DNA of 57,222 nucleotides, taken from the NCBI GenBank assembly GCA_902610115.1, contig CACLUK010000005.1, positions 1 through 57,222 of the forward strand. The letters run 5' to 3'. The notes under the pieces were generated by a model. That model was not told the DNA's origin. It made no database searches and saw only the letters and a program-made list of their open reading frames with translations. Within the stretch, counting starts at the first letter, position 1, and every line of letters begins with the position of its first letter. The stretch comes from an uncultured Pelagibacteraceae bacterium (GTDB lineage: Bacteria > Pseudomonadota > Alphaproteobacteria > Pelagibacterales > Pelagibacteraceae). Shown piece by piece: positions 14,755 through 24,805 of the stretch. Both the position numbers and the translations under genes were made by a program.

Positions 14755-17430
14755 ATGAAATTTAATAGTAAAAATTCCTTTAAATCGTTAGATAATATTT
14801 CATCATCAGGTAAAGATTATAAAATCTTCAATTTAAAAAAAGCTGAAAAAAATGGTTTAGACGGAATTTCAAAACTACCAAAATCTCTCAAAGTTTTATT
14901 AGAGAATCTTCTAAGATATGAGGATGGTTTAACAGTCGAAAAAAAACAAATTATAGCAATTAAAGAATGGTTAAAAAATAAAAAGTCTAATACTGAAATT
15001 GCTTACAGACCTGCACGTACTTTATTACAAGATTATACAGGAATTCCAGCGATTGCTGACCTAGCAGCTATGAGAGATGCAGTAAAAGATAAAAATAAAA
15101 ATCCAGACAAAATTAATCCATTATCTACTGTAGATTTAGTTATAGATCATTCCGTGATGGTTGACGAGTATGCATCAGGAAAATCATTTAATCAAAATGT
15201 TGAAAGAGAATTTTCAAGAAATGGTGAAAGATACTCTTTTTTAAAATGGGGGCAAAAAGCATTTGATAATTTTAGAGTTGTTCCCCCTGGTACAGGAATT
15301 TGTCATCAAGTAAATTTAGAATATTTGTCTAAAGTTGTTTGGTCATCAAAAAATGGAAATGATTTGTATGCTTATCCAGATACTTTAGTTGGAACTGATA
15401 GTCATACAACAATGGTGAATGGTTTATCGGTCCTAGGTTGGGGTGTTGGAGGAATAGAAGCCGAGGCCGCAATGTTAGGCCAGCCTATTTCAATGTTAAT
15501 TCCAGAAGTCATAGGCGTAGAGCTTAAAGGAAAATTAAAAGAAGGTACAACTGCAACAGATTTAGTTTTAGTTATTGTTGAAATGCTTAGAAAAAAAGGT
15601 GTGGTTGGAAAATTTGTAGAATTTTATGGAGAAGGACTAAAGAATTTAACTTTAGCTGATAGAGCAACTATTGCAAATATGGCTCCTGAATATGGAGCTA
15701 CATGTGGTTTCTTTCCAGTCGATGATGAAACTCTTAAATATTTAAAATTATCTGGAAGAAATGAAGAAACAATAGCTTTAGTAGAAAAATATTCAAAAGA
15801 ACAAGGGCTTTGGGCAAGCAATGATGTTGTGTTTACCGATACTCTTTCATTAGATGTAAGTAGTGTCGTGACAAGCATTTCTGGGCCTAAGCGACCACAG
15901 GATAAAGTTTTACTTACAGAGGCATCACCTGCTTTTGCAAAAGTTTATAAAGAAAATACAAAAAGAGATAAGGCTATCGAAGCTAAAGTTGAAGGGACTA
16001 AATTTAATATAAGAGATGGCGATATTGTAATTGCTGCGATAACATCTTGCACAAATACCTCTAACCCAAGCGTAATGATAGGTGCAGGTCTTTTAGCGAA
16101 AAAAGCTCATGAAAAAGGATTAAAAGTTAAACCATGGGTAAAAACTTCATTAGCACCAGGATCACAAGTTGTAACAGACTATTTAGAAAAAGCTGATTTA
16201 AATAAATATTTAGATGAACTTGGTTTTAATCTAGTGGGTTATGGCTGTACAACTTGTATCGGAAACTCTGGACCTTTAAATCAAAATATATCAGATGCAA
16301 TAAATAAAAATGATCTTTACACTGTTTCAGTTTTATCTGGAAATAGAAACTTTGAAGGAAGAATTAATCCAGATGTAAAAGCTAATTACTTGGCTTCACC
16401 TCCGCTTGTAGTTGCTTATGCCCTGGCAGGTAATATGAATTTTGATATGTACAAATCTGCCCTTGGTAAAGATAAAAATGGTAATGATGTTTTCTTAAAA
16501 GATATTTGGCCAAGTAATAAAGAAATTGAAGATTTGATGTTAAGTTCTTTAAACGCAGATATGTTTAAACAAAGATATTCAAATGTCTCAAAGGGACCTA
16601 AAGAATGGCAAGCTATCAACACAACAGATAGTGATATTTATAACTGGGAAGCTAATTCTACATATGTAAAAAGACCACCATTTTTTGATGATTTACCTGA
16701 TCAACCAGAGGGTTTTAAACCAATTAATAACGCAAGAATTCTTTTATTATTAGCTGACACAGTAACAACTGATCATATTTCACCAGCAGGAAGTATTAAA
16801 AAAGAAAGTCCAACTGGCGATTATTTTATGAAGCATCAAATACAACAAAAAGATTTTAACTCATATGGCGCTAGAAGAGGAAATCATGAAGTAATGATGA
16901 GAGGAACTTTTGGAAATATAAAAATTAGAAATGAAATGGCTCCTGGTACTGAGGGTGGATTTACAACTTTGCAGCCAGACGGAAAAGTAATGAGTGTTTA
17001 CGAAGCTGCAATGGAATACAAAAAAAGAAAAAATGATTTAGTTGTAATTGCCGGTAAAGAATACGGAACAGGTTCGTCTAGGGACTGGGCAGCAAAAGGT
17101 ACTAAACTCCTAGGAATTAAAGCTGTTTTAGCAGAAAGTTTTGAGAGAATTCATAGATCAAATTTAATTGGAATGGGAGTTTTGCCCTTACAGTTTAAAG
17201 ATGGTTTCAATCGAAAAAAATTGAACATTACAGGAGCTGAGTTAGTTTCAGTTGTAGATATTGACAAAGGTGTAAAGCCAAGACAAGAGGTGAATTGTGA
17301 AATCAAATATCAAGACGGAACTAGCAAAAAAATTCCAATGCTTTGTAGAATTGATACTGCTAACGAAGTGGAGTATTACAAAAATGGGGGAATTTTACAG
17401 TATGTTTTAAGAAATATGCTTGCTAATTAA
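14755..17430 (+). CDS. acnA: Aconitate hydratase A
   Basis: 891 residues, the AcnA/IRP form. [4Fe-4S] cysteines are in 'ITSCTNTSNPS' and 'GYGCTTCIGNSGP'. The substrate loop 'DSHTTMVNGLSVLGWGVGGI' and the C-terminal swivel-domain 'AGKEYGTGSSRDWAAKG' are clear. It converts citrate to isocitrate in the TCA/glyoxylate cycle and may hydrate 2-methyl-cis-aconitate as well. The stop abuts the ATG of prpD with no spacing, so the two are co-translated. The shared role could be the methylcitrate cycle. Confidence 0.97.
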   Translation: MKFNSKNSFKSLDNISSSGKDYKIFNLKKAEKNGLDGISKLPKSLKVLLENLLRYEDGLTVEKKQIIAIKEWLKNKKSNTEIAYRPARTLLQDYTGIPAIADLAAMRDAVKDKNKNPDKINPLSTVDLVIDHSVMVDEYASGKSFNQNVEREFSRNGERYSFLKWGQKAFDNFRVVPPGTGICHQVNLEYLSKVVWSSKNGNDLYAYPDTLVGTDSHTTMVNGLSVLGWGVGGIEAEAAMLGQPISMLIPEVIGVELKGKLKEGTTATDLVLVIVEMLRKKGVVGKFVEFYGEGLKNLTLADRATIANMAPEYGATCGFFPVDDETLKYLKLSGRNEETIALVEKYSKEQGLWASNDVVFTDTLSLDVSSVVTSISGPKRPQDKVLLTEASPAFAKVYKENTKRDKAIEAKVEGTKFNIRDGDIVIAAITSCTNTSNPSVMIGAGLLAKKAHEKGLKVKPWVKTSLAPGSQVVTDYLEKADLNKYLDELGFNLVGYGCTTCIGNSGPLNQNISDAINKNDLYTVSVLSGNRNFEGRINPDVKANYLASPPLVVAYALAGNMNFDMYKSALGKDKNGNDVFLKDIWPSNKEIEDLMLSSLNADMFKQRYSNVSKGPKEWQAINTTDSDIYNWEANSTYVKRPPFFDDLPDQPEGFKPINNARILLLLADTVTTDHISPAGSIKKESPTGDYFMKHQIQQKDFNSYGARRGNHEVMMRGTFGNIKIRNEMAPGTEGGFTTLQPDGKVMSVYEAAMEYKKRKNDLVVIAGKEYGTGSSRDWAAKGTKLLGIKAVLAESFERIHRSNLIGMGVLPLQFKDGFNRKKLNITGAELVSVVDIDKGVKPRQEVNCEIKYQDGTSKKIPMLCRIDTANEVEYYKNGGILQYVLRNMLAN

Positions 17431-18936
17431 ATGAGAGATATAAAAGTAAAAGTTCATTCGTCAAAATCAAATTTAAAAAAAGAAGATCAATTAGCCTGGA
17501 AAATTGCAGAGATTGCATCAGATAAAGCGCAGTTAGATAAAGATGCAGTTGATATGGTCATTAATAGAATTATTGATAATGCATCAGTAGCTATTGCATC
17601 TTTTAATAGAGCATCAGTTACTTCAGCTAGAGCAATGGCTTTAGCCCATTCTAGAAAAAAAGGTGCTACAGTTTTTGGTTTAAATCAAAAAATTAAAGTA
17701 GATTGTGAGTGGGCTGCGTGGGCAAATGGAACAGCTGTGAGAGAACTAGATTATCATGATACTTTTTTAGCAGCGGATTACAGTCATCCAGGCGATAATA
17801 TTCCTGCAATCTTAGCAGTTGCACAACAAAAGGGATGTAATGGTAAAGATTTAATAAGAGGAATACTTACCGGTTATGAGGTGCAAGTAAACTTAGTAAA
17901 AGGTATTTGTTTACATGAACATAAAATTGATCATATAGCTCACTTAGGCCCAAGTGTTGCAGCTGGGTTAGGGAGTTTATTAAATTTAAAAACAGATGTT
18001 ATTTATCAATCTGTTCAACAAGCATTACATATTACCGTCTCTACAAGACAATCTCGAAAAGGAGAAATATCTAGTTGGAAAGCGTTTGCACCAGCGCATG
18101 CAGGTAAACTTGCGGTGGAGGCAGTCGATAGATGCATGAGAGGTGAGGGCGCTCCTTCACCCATTTATGAGGGAGAAGATAGTGTTATAGCTTATGTTTT
18201 ATCTGGACCAGATAAAGAATACTCAGTTCCATTACCAAATATTAATGAGCCTAAGCGAGCGATACTTGAAACTTACACTAAAGAGCATTCGGCTGAATAT
18301 CAATCCCAAGCTTTGATTGATCTAGCTAGAAGTCTAAATAAAAAAATTTTTAATGTTGGTGATATTGAAAATATTGTAATTGAGACAAGTCATCATACTC
18401 ACTACGTAATTGGCACCGGAGCAAACGATCCTCAAAAAATGGATCCAAAAGCAAGTAGGGAAACTTTGGATCATTCTATAATGTACATATTTGCAGTAGC
18501 GCTAGAAGATGGTGCTTGGCACCATGTCAAATCCTATACTCCTAAAAGAGCGCAAAGAAAAAGCACAGTTGAACTTTGGCAAAAAATTTCAACTAAGGAG
18601 GATCCTAAATGGACTGAAAAATATCATGATCCTAACCCTAAAAATAAATGCTTTGGCGGAAAAGTAGTTATTACAATGAAAGATGGGTCTATAATATCAG
18701 AGGAAATTAACGTTGCTGATGCACACCCAGCTGGCAAAAAACCTTTTATGCGTAAAGAATATATAAATAAATTTAAAAGTTTAACTGATGGCATTATTAC
18801 AAAAAAAGAGTCGGATAGATTTTTAAATTGCGTGCAAAATCTTCCGAAATTAAAAGCAAAAGATTTAATGGGTTTAAACGTTGAGGTAAAATCATCAATA
18901 AAAGATAAATCCAAAAGTAGTAAAGGTATCTTTTAA
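17431..18936 (+). CDS. prpD: 2-methylcitrate dehydratase (MmgE/PrpD family)
   Basis: 501 residues, normal PrpD length. Signatures are '[20 protein letters not shown]', '[29 protein letters not shown]' (the HDT/D active-site region), '[19 protein letters not shown]' and '[16 protein letters not shown]'. It dehydrates 2-methylcitrate in propionyl-CoA oxidation. It directly follows acnA (0 bases), and an aconitase is the next enzyme of that route. prpB and prpC are not in the window. The convergent flavoprotein gene begins one base after its stop. Confidence 0.93.
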   Translation: MRDIKVKVHSSKSNLKKEDQLAWKIAEIASDKAQLDKDAVDMVINRIIDNASVAIASFNRASVTSARAMALAHSRKKGATVFGLNQKIKVDCEWAAWANGTAVRELDYHDTFLAADYSHPGDNIPAILAVAQQKGCNGKDLIRGILTGYEVQVNLVKGICLHEHKIDHIAHLGPSVAAGLGSLLNLKTDVIYQSVQQALHITVSTRQSRKGEISSWKAFAPAHAGKLAVEAVDRCMRGEGAPSPIYEGEDSVIAYVLSGPDKEYSVPLPNINEPKRAILETYTKEHSAEYQSQALIDLARSLNKKIFNVGDIENIVIETSHHTHYVIGTGANDPQKMDPKASRETLDHSIMYIFAVALEDGAWHHVKSYTPKRAQRKSTVELWQKISTKEDPKWTEKYHDPNPKNKCFGGKVVITMKDGSIISEEINVADAHPAGKKPFMRKEYINKFKSLTDGIITKKESDRFLNCVQNLPKLKAKDLMGLNVEVKSSIKDKSKSSKGIF

Positions 18937-19899
18937 TTATTTGATTTTCTTTGCTAAATCATTAGCACTTAACCAGGCACTTTCAACTTTTGGACCAATA
19001 AACCAATCAGCACACAATCCTAACCTTAATTTTTTATTCCAATAACTTTTATAGGGTGATCCAACTAAATTGTATGAATATCTCCATCCGTGAGTTTTTT
19101 TAAAAATAATCTTATTTTTTTTATACCCTGTAAAGTTTAAAAATTTCGATATTAAAGTATTTTCTGCTTTTTTACTTTTTTTATAAATACTAATATTTTT
19201 TCTGGCCCACTCGATTGAAGATTGTAATGTCCAAAGTGAATTTGAAGAGTGAAATCTATTTTTACTATTTTCAAAAGCTGCCCATGTTAAAATGTCATCA
19301 TTAAATTTTATACTACTTATCGGAACTGTTTTTTGATTTTTAAAAGCTAACATTGTAGTAATATTAGGTTCCATATTTATCTTTAAATTTGATATTTTTT
19401 TTTCTAGATATTTACCTGCAATTTTTTTTGATTGGACAAATGGACAGGTTAAAACTATCGACTTAGCTTGAATATTTTCGCCAGTTTCAAGTTTTATTTC
19501 CCAGAAGTATTTATTATAAAAAATTGATTTTACTGGAGATTGAAAACTTTTTTTAATTTTTTTAGTAAAATATTTAGAAATAAAATTATTACCTTTAGTG
19601 CCAATAAATTTTTCAGAAATATCTTTTTTTTCAAAAGTAAAATCTAAATGATTTCCTGTCCAAATTTTAGCCTCCTTTTTTTTGCAAAGATTTTTTATGA
19701 GTTTTAAAAATTCTTTAGATTTTGGAGATATATATTGAACTCCATGGTCAAAACTTAAAATTTGATTAAACCTTTTATTCGATGCACGTCCACCTGGACC
19801 TCTTGCTTTATCAAGAATATGCACGGAATACTTTTTTGAAAGAAGGTGAGCTATCGTAGAGCCAGATACACCCGACCCTATAACACAAAAATCTATCAT
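18937..19899 (-). CDS. Renalase-like FAD-dependent oxidoreductase
   Basis: 320 residues. Dinucleotide-binding motif 'VIGSGVSGSTIAHLL' (residues 6-20), then 'DKARGPGGRASNKRF' and 'DHGVQYISPKSKEF', the second and third marks of the renalase/amine-oxidase-like family. The C-terminal 'LRLGLCADWFIGPKVESAWLSA' is the FAD-closing motif. The substrate is unknown; bacterial renalases oxidise isomeric dihydro-NAD(P). It starts one base inside the terC stop, so it is coupled to the terC gene. Confidence 0.85.
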   Translation of the reverse strand: MIDFCVIGSGVSGSTIAHLLSKKYSVHILDKARGPGGRASNKRFNQILSFDHGVQYISPKSKEFLKLIKNLCKKKEAKIWTGNHLDFTFEKKDISEKFIGTKGNNFISKYFTKKIKKSFQSPVKSIFYNKYFWEIKLETGENIQAKSIVLTCPFVQSKKIAGKYLEKKISNLKINMEPNITTMLAFKNQKTVPISSIKFNDDILTWAAFENSKNRFHSSNSLWTLQSSIEWARKNISIYKKSKKAENTLISKFLNFTGYKKNKIIFKKTHGWRYSYNLVGSPYKSYWNKKLRLGLCADWFIGPKVESAWLSANDLAKKIK

Positions 19900-20516
19900 T
19901 ATAAGAATAAAAATTGATATTTTTCGTTAATTGAAAGAACTTCGTAGTTTACTAACCCACCAATTATTAATTGTATTGAAATTACTAAAATTACAAATAA
20001 ACCTAAATATCCCAACCATATATGTTTTTTTATATATTCAGCAAAATAACTTGCAAGAGTAGCAATTAAAAAAACTGATAAAAGCAATCCTATTACCATT
20101 AAATGAAAATTCCCTTTCGAGGCTGCTACTACTGCAATAGTATTATCAAAACTTAGCGTAAGATCTGCAATTAATACCTGGTAAACTCCCGTACTAAAAC
20201 TTTTGGTTTCACCAGATTTAAGCTGTGGCGTTTTTATTTTATTTTTTCCAAAAAAATCTTGTCTTAAATTATTGATTACCCATAAAAGTAACACACCACC
20301 TAAAATTTTAATCCACGCAAATTCAAATAAGTAATTTGCTCCAGATGCAAAAACTATTCTAAATAAAAACGCAGCTGCCACTCCCCAAGCGATGATTTTT
20401 CTCCTATTGTCCGTTGCAAATCCCGCTGCAATTAAACCTATTATGATCGCGTTATCCGCAGCCATAACGATATCTATGAGGATAATTTGTATTGAGATAA
20501 TTACTTGCTCTAACAT
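19899..20516 (-). CDS. TerC family integral membrane protein
   Basis: 205 residues, about seven membrane segments. Intramembrane acids of the family are seen in 'DIVMAADNAIIIGLIAAG' and, in the second half, 'ADLTLSFDNTIAVVAA'. TerC/Alx proteins export manganese or supply metals to exported proteins. It is first in a two-gene unit with the renalase-like flavoprotein and divergent from the MATE gene (47-base gap). Confidence 0.9.
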   Translation of the reverse strand: MLEQVIISIQIILIDIVMAADNAIIIGLIAAGFATDNRRKIIAWGVAAAFLFRIVFASGANYLFEFAWIKILGGVLLLWVINNLRQDFFGKNKIKTPQLKSGETKSFSTGVYQVLIADLTLSFDNTIAVVAASKGNFHLMVIGLLLSVFLIATLASYFAEYIKKHIWLGYLGLFVILVISIQLIIGGLVNYEVLSINEKYQFLFL

Positions 20517-20563
20517 TCGAGAATCAATGTATATAAGGTTCTTAGGATATATTAAAGAATAAA

Positions 20564-21889
20564 ATGGAACTGTTCAAAAGCTCATCAAAATTTTCAAAAA
20601 AACAAATAATTTTGTTGTCCATACCGGTTTTTTTTTCAAACTTAGCTATCCCATTAGTAGGAATTGTTGATACAGGCTTGATGGGCAATCTAAGCGAAAC
20701 CAAATATTTAGCTGCAACTAGTATAGCCACATCAGTTATGACTATGATTGTCTGGAGTTTTGGCTTTTTAAGAATGGGGACCGTTGGGATAGTAGCACAG
20801 GCATATGGGCGAAGCGATTATAGAGAGATAGTAAAAACAATTTTAAGAAATTTAGTTCTTGCTCTAATTGCAGCATTTATAATAATAATTTTCTTCCCGA
20901 TTTTAAAAATTGCAATAAGTAATCTTTTTTCTCCCTCTGATGAAACTGAGGTATTAATAAAATCTTATTTAAACGTAAGAATTTTTTCAATTCCTGCAGA
21001 ATTAATTATTTATGTTCTAGTAGGTTTTTATTTAGGAATACAAAAAACTAAAATTTCAAGTCTTTTAATCATTGTTCTATCAAGCTTGAATATTGTTTTT
21101 AGTTCTATTCTTGTGTTGACATACAATTTAAACGTTTTTGGCGTAGCTCTAGGAACATTAATTTCAAGCTATATAACCTTAATAATTTTCACATTATTTA
21201 CTTATAATTTTATTATTAAAAAATTTAAAATTATTCCTAAATTTGAAAATTTAGTAGTAAATTCTAAATTACTCAAACTTTTAAATATAAATTTAGATAT
21301 TTTCATAAGAACTTTATTTCTCACATTTGCTTTTTTATGGGTAACTTATCTTGGATCAAAAATTGGAGAGGATTATCTAGCAGTAAACACAATATTAATG
21401 CAATTTATAATTTTATCATCATTCTTTTTAGATGCTTATGCATTTTCGACAGAGGGAATTGTAGGTTTTACAGTAGGAAGAAGAAATCGAAAATCTTTTT
21501 TAGAAGTTGTAAAAAATTCCATTCAGGTAAGCTTTATCACTGCTATCATTATCTCAATAATCTATTTAATATTTTTTAAAGAAATAATTTACATCTTTAC
21601 TGATATTGAGATTTTAAGATTTATTACTTTTAAACATGTTTTATGGGTTATTATTATTCCACCCATTGCGTGTTTTTGTTATCAATTAGATGGAATATTT
21701 ATCGGAGCGTCACAAACAAAAGAAATCAGAAATGCAATGATAATATCTGTTTTAAGTTATATTGGAGTATCAATCCTCCTAACAAAATATCTAGGTAATC
21801 ATGGTATTTGGTTATCTCTTTTATTATTTATGATATTTAGATCCATGACTTTACAATATTATTTTAAAAATATTTTGAAGAGATTTTAA
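20564..21889 (+). CDS. MATE family efflux transporter (DinF type)
   Basis: 441 residues, twelve hydrophobic segments in two halves. MATE marks are 'SIPVFFSNLAIPLVGIVDTGLMGNL' at the start and 'SFGFLRMGTVGIVAQAYG' near residue 64. The second half has 'DAYAFSTEGIVGFTVGRRN'. It would export a metabolite or toxic amphiphile in exchange for H+ or Na+. Its stop is directly followed by the start of the DMT transporter (no gap). Confidence 0.9.
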   Translation: MELFKSSSKFSKKQIILLSIPVFFSNLAIPLVGIVDTGLMGNLSETKYLAATSIATSVMTMIVWSFGFLRMGTVGIVAQAYGRSDYREIVKTILRNLVLALIAAFIIIIFFPILKIAISNLFSPSDETEVLIKSYLNVRIFSIPAELIIYVLVGFYLGIQKTKISSLLIIVLSSLNIVFSSILVLTYNLNVFGVALGTLISSYITLIIFTLFTYNFIIKKFKIIPKFENLVVNSKLLKLLNINLDIFIRTLFLTFAFLWVTYLGSKIGEDYLAVNTILMQFIILSSFFLDAYAFSTEGIVGFTVGRRNRKSFLEVVKNSIQVSFITAIIISIIYLIFFKEIIYIFTDIEILRFITFKHVLWVIIIPPIACFCYQLDGIFIGASQTKEIRNAMIISVLSYIGVSILLTKYLGNHGIWLSLLLFMIFRSMTLQYYFKNILKRF

Positions 21890-22753
21890 ATGCAATTTTT
21901 ATATAAAATACCAGGTTATATTTTACTATTATTTGGCGGATTTTGTTTAAGCTGGGGAGGTCTAATAATTAGATCTTTTGAGGAGGCAAGTATCTGGCAA
22001 ATATTATTTCTTAGATCATTTTTTTTCCTTTTAGCCCTAATAGCTTTTCTTTTGGTAACTTATAAAAAAAATACCTTTAATATAATTAAAGAGTCAGGTC
22101 TTCCAGGATTATTAGGTGGATTTGTTTTATCATTTAGCTTTGTTGCTTTTGTAGTTGCAATGAGCAATACCACTGTCGCTAATGTTGTTTTTATCATAAG
22201 TACGCAAACAATGTTCCTAGCTATTTTTGGATATTTTTATTTGAGAGAGAAAGTTTCATTAATTGGTTCAACTTCTATATTTCTTGCTATGAGCGGGATA
22301 ATTGTAATGGTTGGAGACTCTATTTCTACTGGTTCTTTATTTGGGAATATTGTTGCGCTTGCTATACCTATTAATTTTGCAATTTTAGTTATGATCATAA
22401 GAAAAAACAATAAAGTTGACATGGTGCCTGCGATTTTTTACTCAGGAATATTTAGCCTTATTTATGGTTTTTTATTAACAGAGTCATTCGAATTCACTCG
22501 GCACGATCTTTTTATGGGTTTTTTACTTGGAGTGCCGCAATTAGCAATAAGTTTTATATGCATAACCATTGGATCGAGAACAGTTGAGTCCGCGACGGTT
22601 GGTATTCTAATGCTAATGGAGACTTTGTGTGCACCACTCTGGGTTTGGATTTTTTTAAATGAAGTTCCTCCTATTAGTGTATTTCTTGGAGGCGCAGTTA
22701 TCATTTTAGCAATAATTTTAAAAAGTTTTGATAAAAGTAAATTAAAAACGTAA
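21890..22753 (+). CDS. DMT superfamily (EamA) transporter
   Basis: 287 residues with ten hydrophobic segments as two EamA repeats. Typical motifs are 'WQILFLRSFFFLLALIAFLL' near residue 35 and 'AFVVAMSNTTVANVVFIIST' near 90, then the second repeat ending with 'PISVFLGGAVIILAIILK'. Likely a metabolite exporter. It is stacked directly on the MATE gene, so the two membrane carriers are one unit. Confidence 0.88.
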   Translation: MQFLYKIPGYILLLFGGFCLSWGGLIIRSFEEASIWQILFLRSFFFLLALIAFLLVTYKKNTFNIIKESGLPGLLGGFVLSFSFVAFVVAMSNTTVANVVFIISTQTMFLAIFGYFYLREKVSLIGSTSIFLAMSGIIVMVGDSISTGSLFGNIVALAIPINFAILVMIIRKNNKVDMVPAIFYSGIFSLIYGFLLTESFEFTRHDLFMGFLLGVPQLAISFICITIGSRTVESATVGILMLMETLCAPLWVWIFLNEVPPISVFLGGAVIILAIILKSFDKSKLKT

Positions 22754-22761
22754 CTTATTTT

Positions 22762-23469
22762 GTGTCATTAAAACATTTTTTTTTTAAAACTAACTTCACT
22801 TATAAATTATATCTTTATTATAATTTATATATTCGTCATAAATGTTTTATTGATAGATCAAGATATTCACAATGGGGAGAAGATTTATCCATTGTTGAAT
22901 TTTTTTGTGGAAAGAAAAATGGTGTATATTTTGATGTCGGCTGTTTTCATCCATTGATGTATAGCAACACATGTTTACTTTTTAAAAATGGATGGAATGG
23001 TATAAACATTGATATAAACCCGACATCTATCGATTTATTTAATATAATTAGACCAAATGATCTAAATTTATGTACTACTATAAATGAAAATTGTAAAGAA
23101 TTTAAAGTATATCTCGATCATCCGCTCAGCCCCATAAATACATTAGACCAAACTTTTTATGATTCTTTAAAATCAGAATTTTTTAAAGAGGTTTCATTTA
23201 AAACTATAAAATCAAAAACTATCGATGAAATTTTGAAATTGAGTAAATTTAAAAACATAGATTTTCTCAATATTGATGTAGAGGGTAAAGATTTGAGTAT
23301 CTTAACCCAATTAGTACCTCACAAGCTTAAACCAGCACTTATTTCAATCGAAACGCATAATGTTGACGGTACAAAATCTAGAGATTGTGACAAAATTAAC
23401 GATTATATGAAAGAATATAAATTCAATACCTATAAAAGAGTGGGTCCTTCAACACTTTTTTCTAATTAG
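22762..23469 (+). CDS. FkbM family methyltransferase
   Basis: 235 residues. 'YSQWGEDLSIVEFF', 'NGVYFDVGCFHPLMYSNTCLLF', 'WNGINIDINPTSIDLF' and 'IDFLNIDVEGKDLSILTQL' are the FkbM SAM-binding and active-site segments. These enzymes O-methylate sugars or other small groups, often in surface polysaccharides. A GTG at 22762 starts it, eight bases after the DMT gene. No sugar genes are nearby, so the target is unclear. It reads toward the glycine riboswitch and no obvious terminator lies between. Confidence 0.87.
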   Translation: MSLKHFFFKTNFTYKLYLYYNLYIRHKCFIDRSRYSQWGEDLSIVEFFCGKKNGVYFDVGCFHPLMYSNTCLLFKNGWNGINIDINPTSIDLFNIIRPNDLNLCTTINENCKEFKVYLDHPLSPINTLDQTFYDSLKSEFFKEVSFKTIKSKTIDEILKLSKFKNIDFLNIDVEGKDLSILTQLVPHKLKPALISIETHNVDGTKSRDCDKINDYMKEYKFNTYKRVGPSTLFSN

Positions 23470-23533
23470 TAAAAATTCTAGTTTTAGAGGTATTTATTTA
23501 AGATTGACTTTTCAATTCTTTTATATCAAAGTC

Positions 23534-23698
23534 CGCAATGTAACGGGAGAGACCATTATGGCGCCGAAGGAGCAACCACCCCGGAAACTCTCAGGCAAAA
23601 GGACCGTTACCGTAATAACTCTGGAAAGCAGGCTTAGGCCTCACCGAAGGATTAAATCTCTCAGGTACATAGACAGATGGGGTTAGACAAGAGTTATT
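23534..23698 (+). promoter_or_regulatory. Tandem glycine riboswitch controlling gcvTHP
   Basis: Aptamer I: P1 GTAACGG (23540-23546) with CCGTTAC (23604-23610), enclosing GGGAGAGACC, GCCGAAGGAGCAACC and AACTCTCAGG. Aptamer II: P1 TAACTCT (23616-23622) with GGGGTTA (23679-23685, with G-U pairs), enclosing CACCGAAGG, ATCTCTCAGG and ACAGATGGGG. These are the conserved gcvT-motif elements. The P1 5' strand can instead pair as AATAACTCT (23614-23622) with AGAGTTATT (23690-23698), nine straight pairs that end on the base before the ATG and cover AAGAG. So glycine binding should free the ribosome site: an ON switch at translation (inference). Confidence 0.95.
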
Positions 23699-24793
23699 AT
23701 GGAAGTACAAAAAACAGCTTTATACGATTATCATAAAAACTTAGGAGCAAAATTTGTTCCTTTTGCAGGTTATGAAATGCCCATTCAATACAAAGACGGT
23801 ATTGTTAAGGAACATATTTCTACAAGAACTCACGCTGGATTTTTTGATGTCTCACATATGGGACAATTTTTTTTAGAAGGGGATCAAACATTAATAACTG
23901 CTTTAGAAAAAATTATACCAGCAGATTTAAATAATTTAAAAATTAATCATTCAAAATATTCTTTTTTACTTAATAATGAAGGAGGAATAATTGATGATTT
24001 AATTATTACAAGAACAGAAAAAGGTTTTTGTATAATTTTAAATGCAGCCTGTAAGGAAAACGATATAAGACAAATTTCACAATTTTTAACAGAAAATCAT
24101 AAGAAATTTTTAAACAATAATTTATCTTTAATAGCATTACAAGGACCTAAATCTGTCGAGATTTTAGAAAAATTAATACCAGGTGTTGCCAACTTAAAAT
24201 TTATGACAGGAAACAATTTTGATTATGAAGGCGAAAAACTTTATGTAACAAGATCCGGATATACAGGCGAGGACGGATTTGAAATCTCAATTTCTAACAA
24301 AAAAGTTGAAAAATTTATTGATTATCTAATATCAAATGAAGTTAAACCTATTGGATTAGGTGCTAGAGACACATTAAGGTTAGAAGCTGGTCTATGTTTA
24401 TATGGTCATGACTTAAATGAAAAAATCAATCCAGTTGAGGCTAATTTAAAATGGGCTATAGCAAAAAAAAGAAAAGAAGTTGGTGGCTTTAATGGATGGG
24501 AAAAAATAAAAACTTTATTAGCAAACGGAAGTAAAAAAATTAGAGTTGGTATAAAACCAGATGGAAAAGTTATAGCTAGAGAAAATACAAAAATCTTTTC
24601 TTCGGATAATAATGAAATAGGATTCGTTACAAGTGGAACTTTTGGCCCGAGTGTGAACGCTCCAGTTGCAATGGGATATGTTAAATCTGAATTTTCTGAA
24701 ATAGGCACATCTATTCAGCTTGAAGTAAGAGGAAAAAAATATGGGGGTAAAATTTCTGAACTTCCATTTTATAAAAAAAGTTATGTTAAATAA
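23699..24793 (+). CDS. gcvT: Glycine cleavage T protein (aminomethyltransferase)
   Basis: 364 residues. 'LGAKFVPFAGYEMPIQY', 'GFFDVSHMGQFFLEG', 'NNEGGIIDDLIITR', 'SRSGYTGEDGFEI'-type folate-site segment ('TRSGYTGEDGFEISI') and 'GLGARDTLRLEAGLCLYGHD' (active-site Asp and Arg) are all GcvT marks. It transfers the methylene group from lipoyl-GcvH to tetrahydrofolate and releases ammonia. ATG 23699 follows directly on the riboswitch's switching helix. First of gcvT-gcvH-gcvP. Confidence 0.97.
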   Translation: MEVQKTALYDYHKNLGAKFVPFAGYEMPIQYKDGIVKEHISTRTHAGFFDVSHMGQFFLEGDQTLITALEKIIPADLNNLKINHSKYSFLLNNEGGIIDDLIITRTEKGFCIILNAACKENDIRQISQFLTENHKKFLNNNLSLIALQGPKSVEILEKLIPGVANLKFMTGNNFDYEGEKLYVTRSGYTGEDGFEISISNKKVEKFIDYLISNEVKPIGLGARDTLRLEAGLCLYGHDLNEKINPVEANLKWAIAKKRKEVGGFNGWEKIKTLLANGSKKIRVGIKPDGKVIARENTKIFSSDNNEIGFVTSGTFGPSVNAPVAMGYVKSEFSEIGTSIQLEVRGKKYGGKISELPFYKKSYVK

Positions 24794-24805
24794 GGGGGAA
24801 CAGAT

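Noticed and set aside
23504..23686. 60-codon frame upstream of gcvT
   Set aside because: It lies across the conserved glycine riboswitch sequence, and the peptide has no protein-like features.
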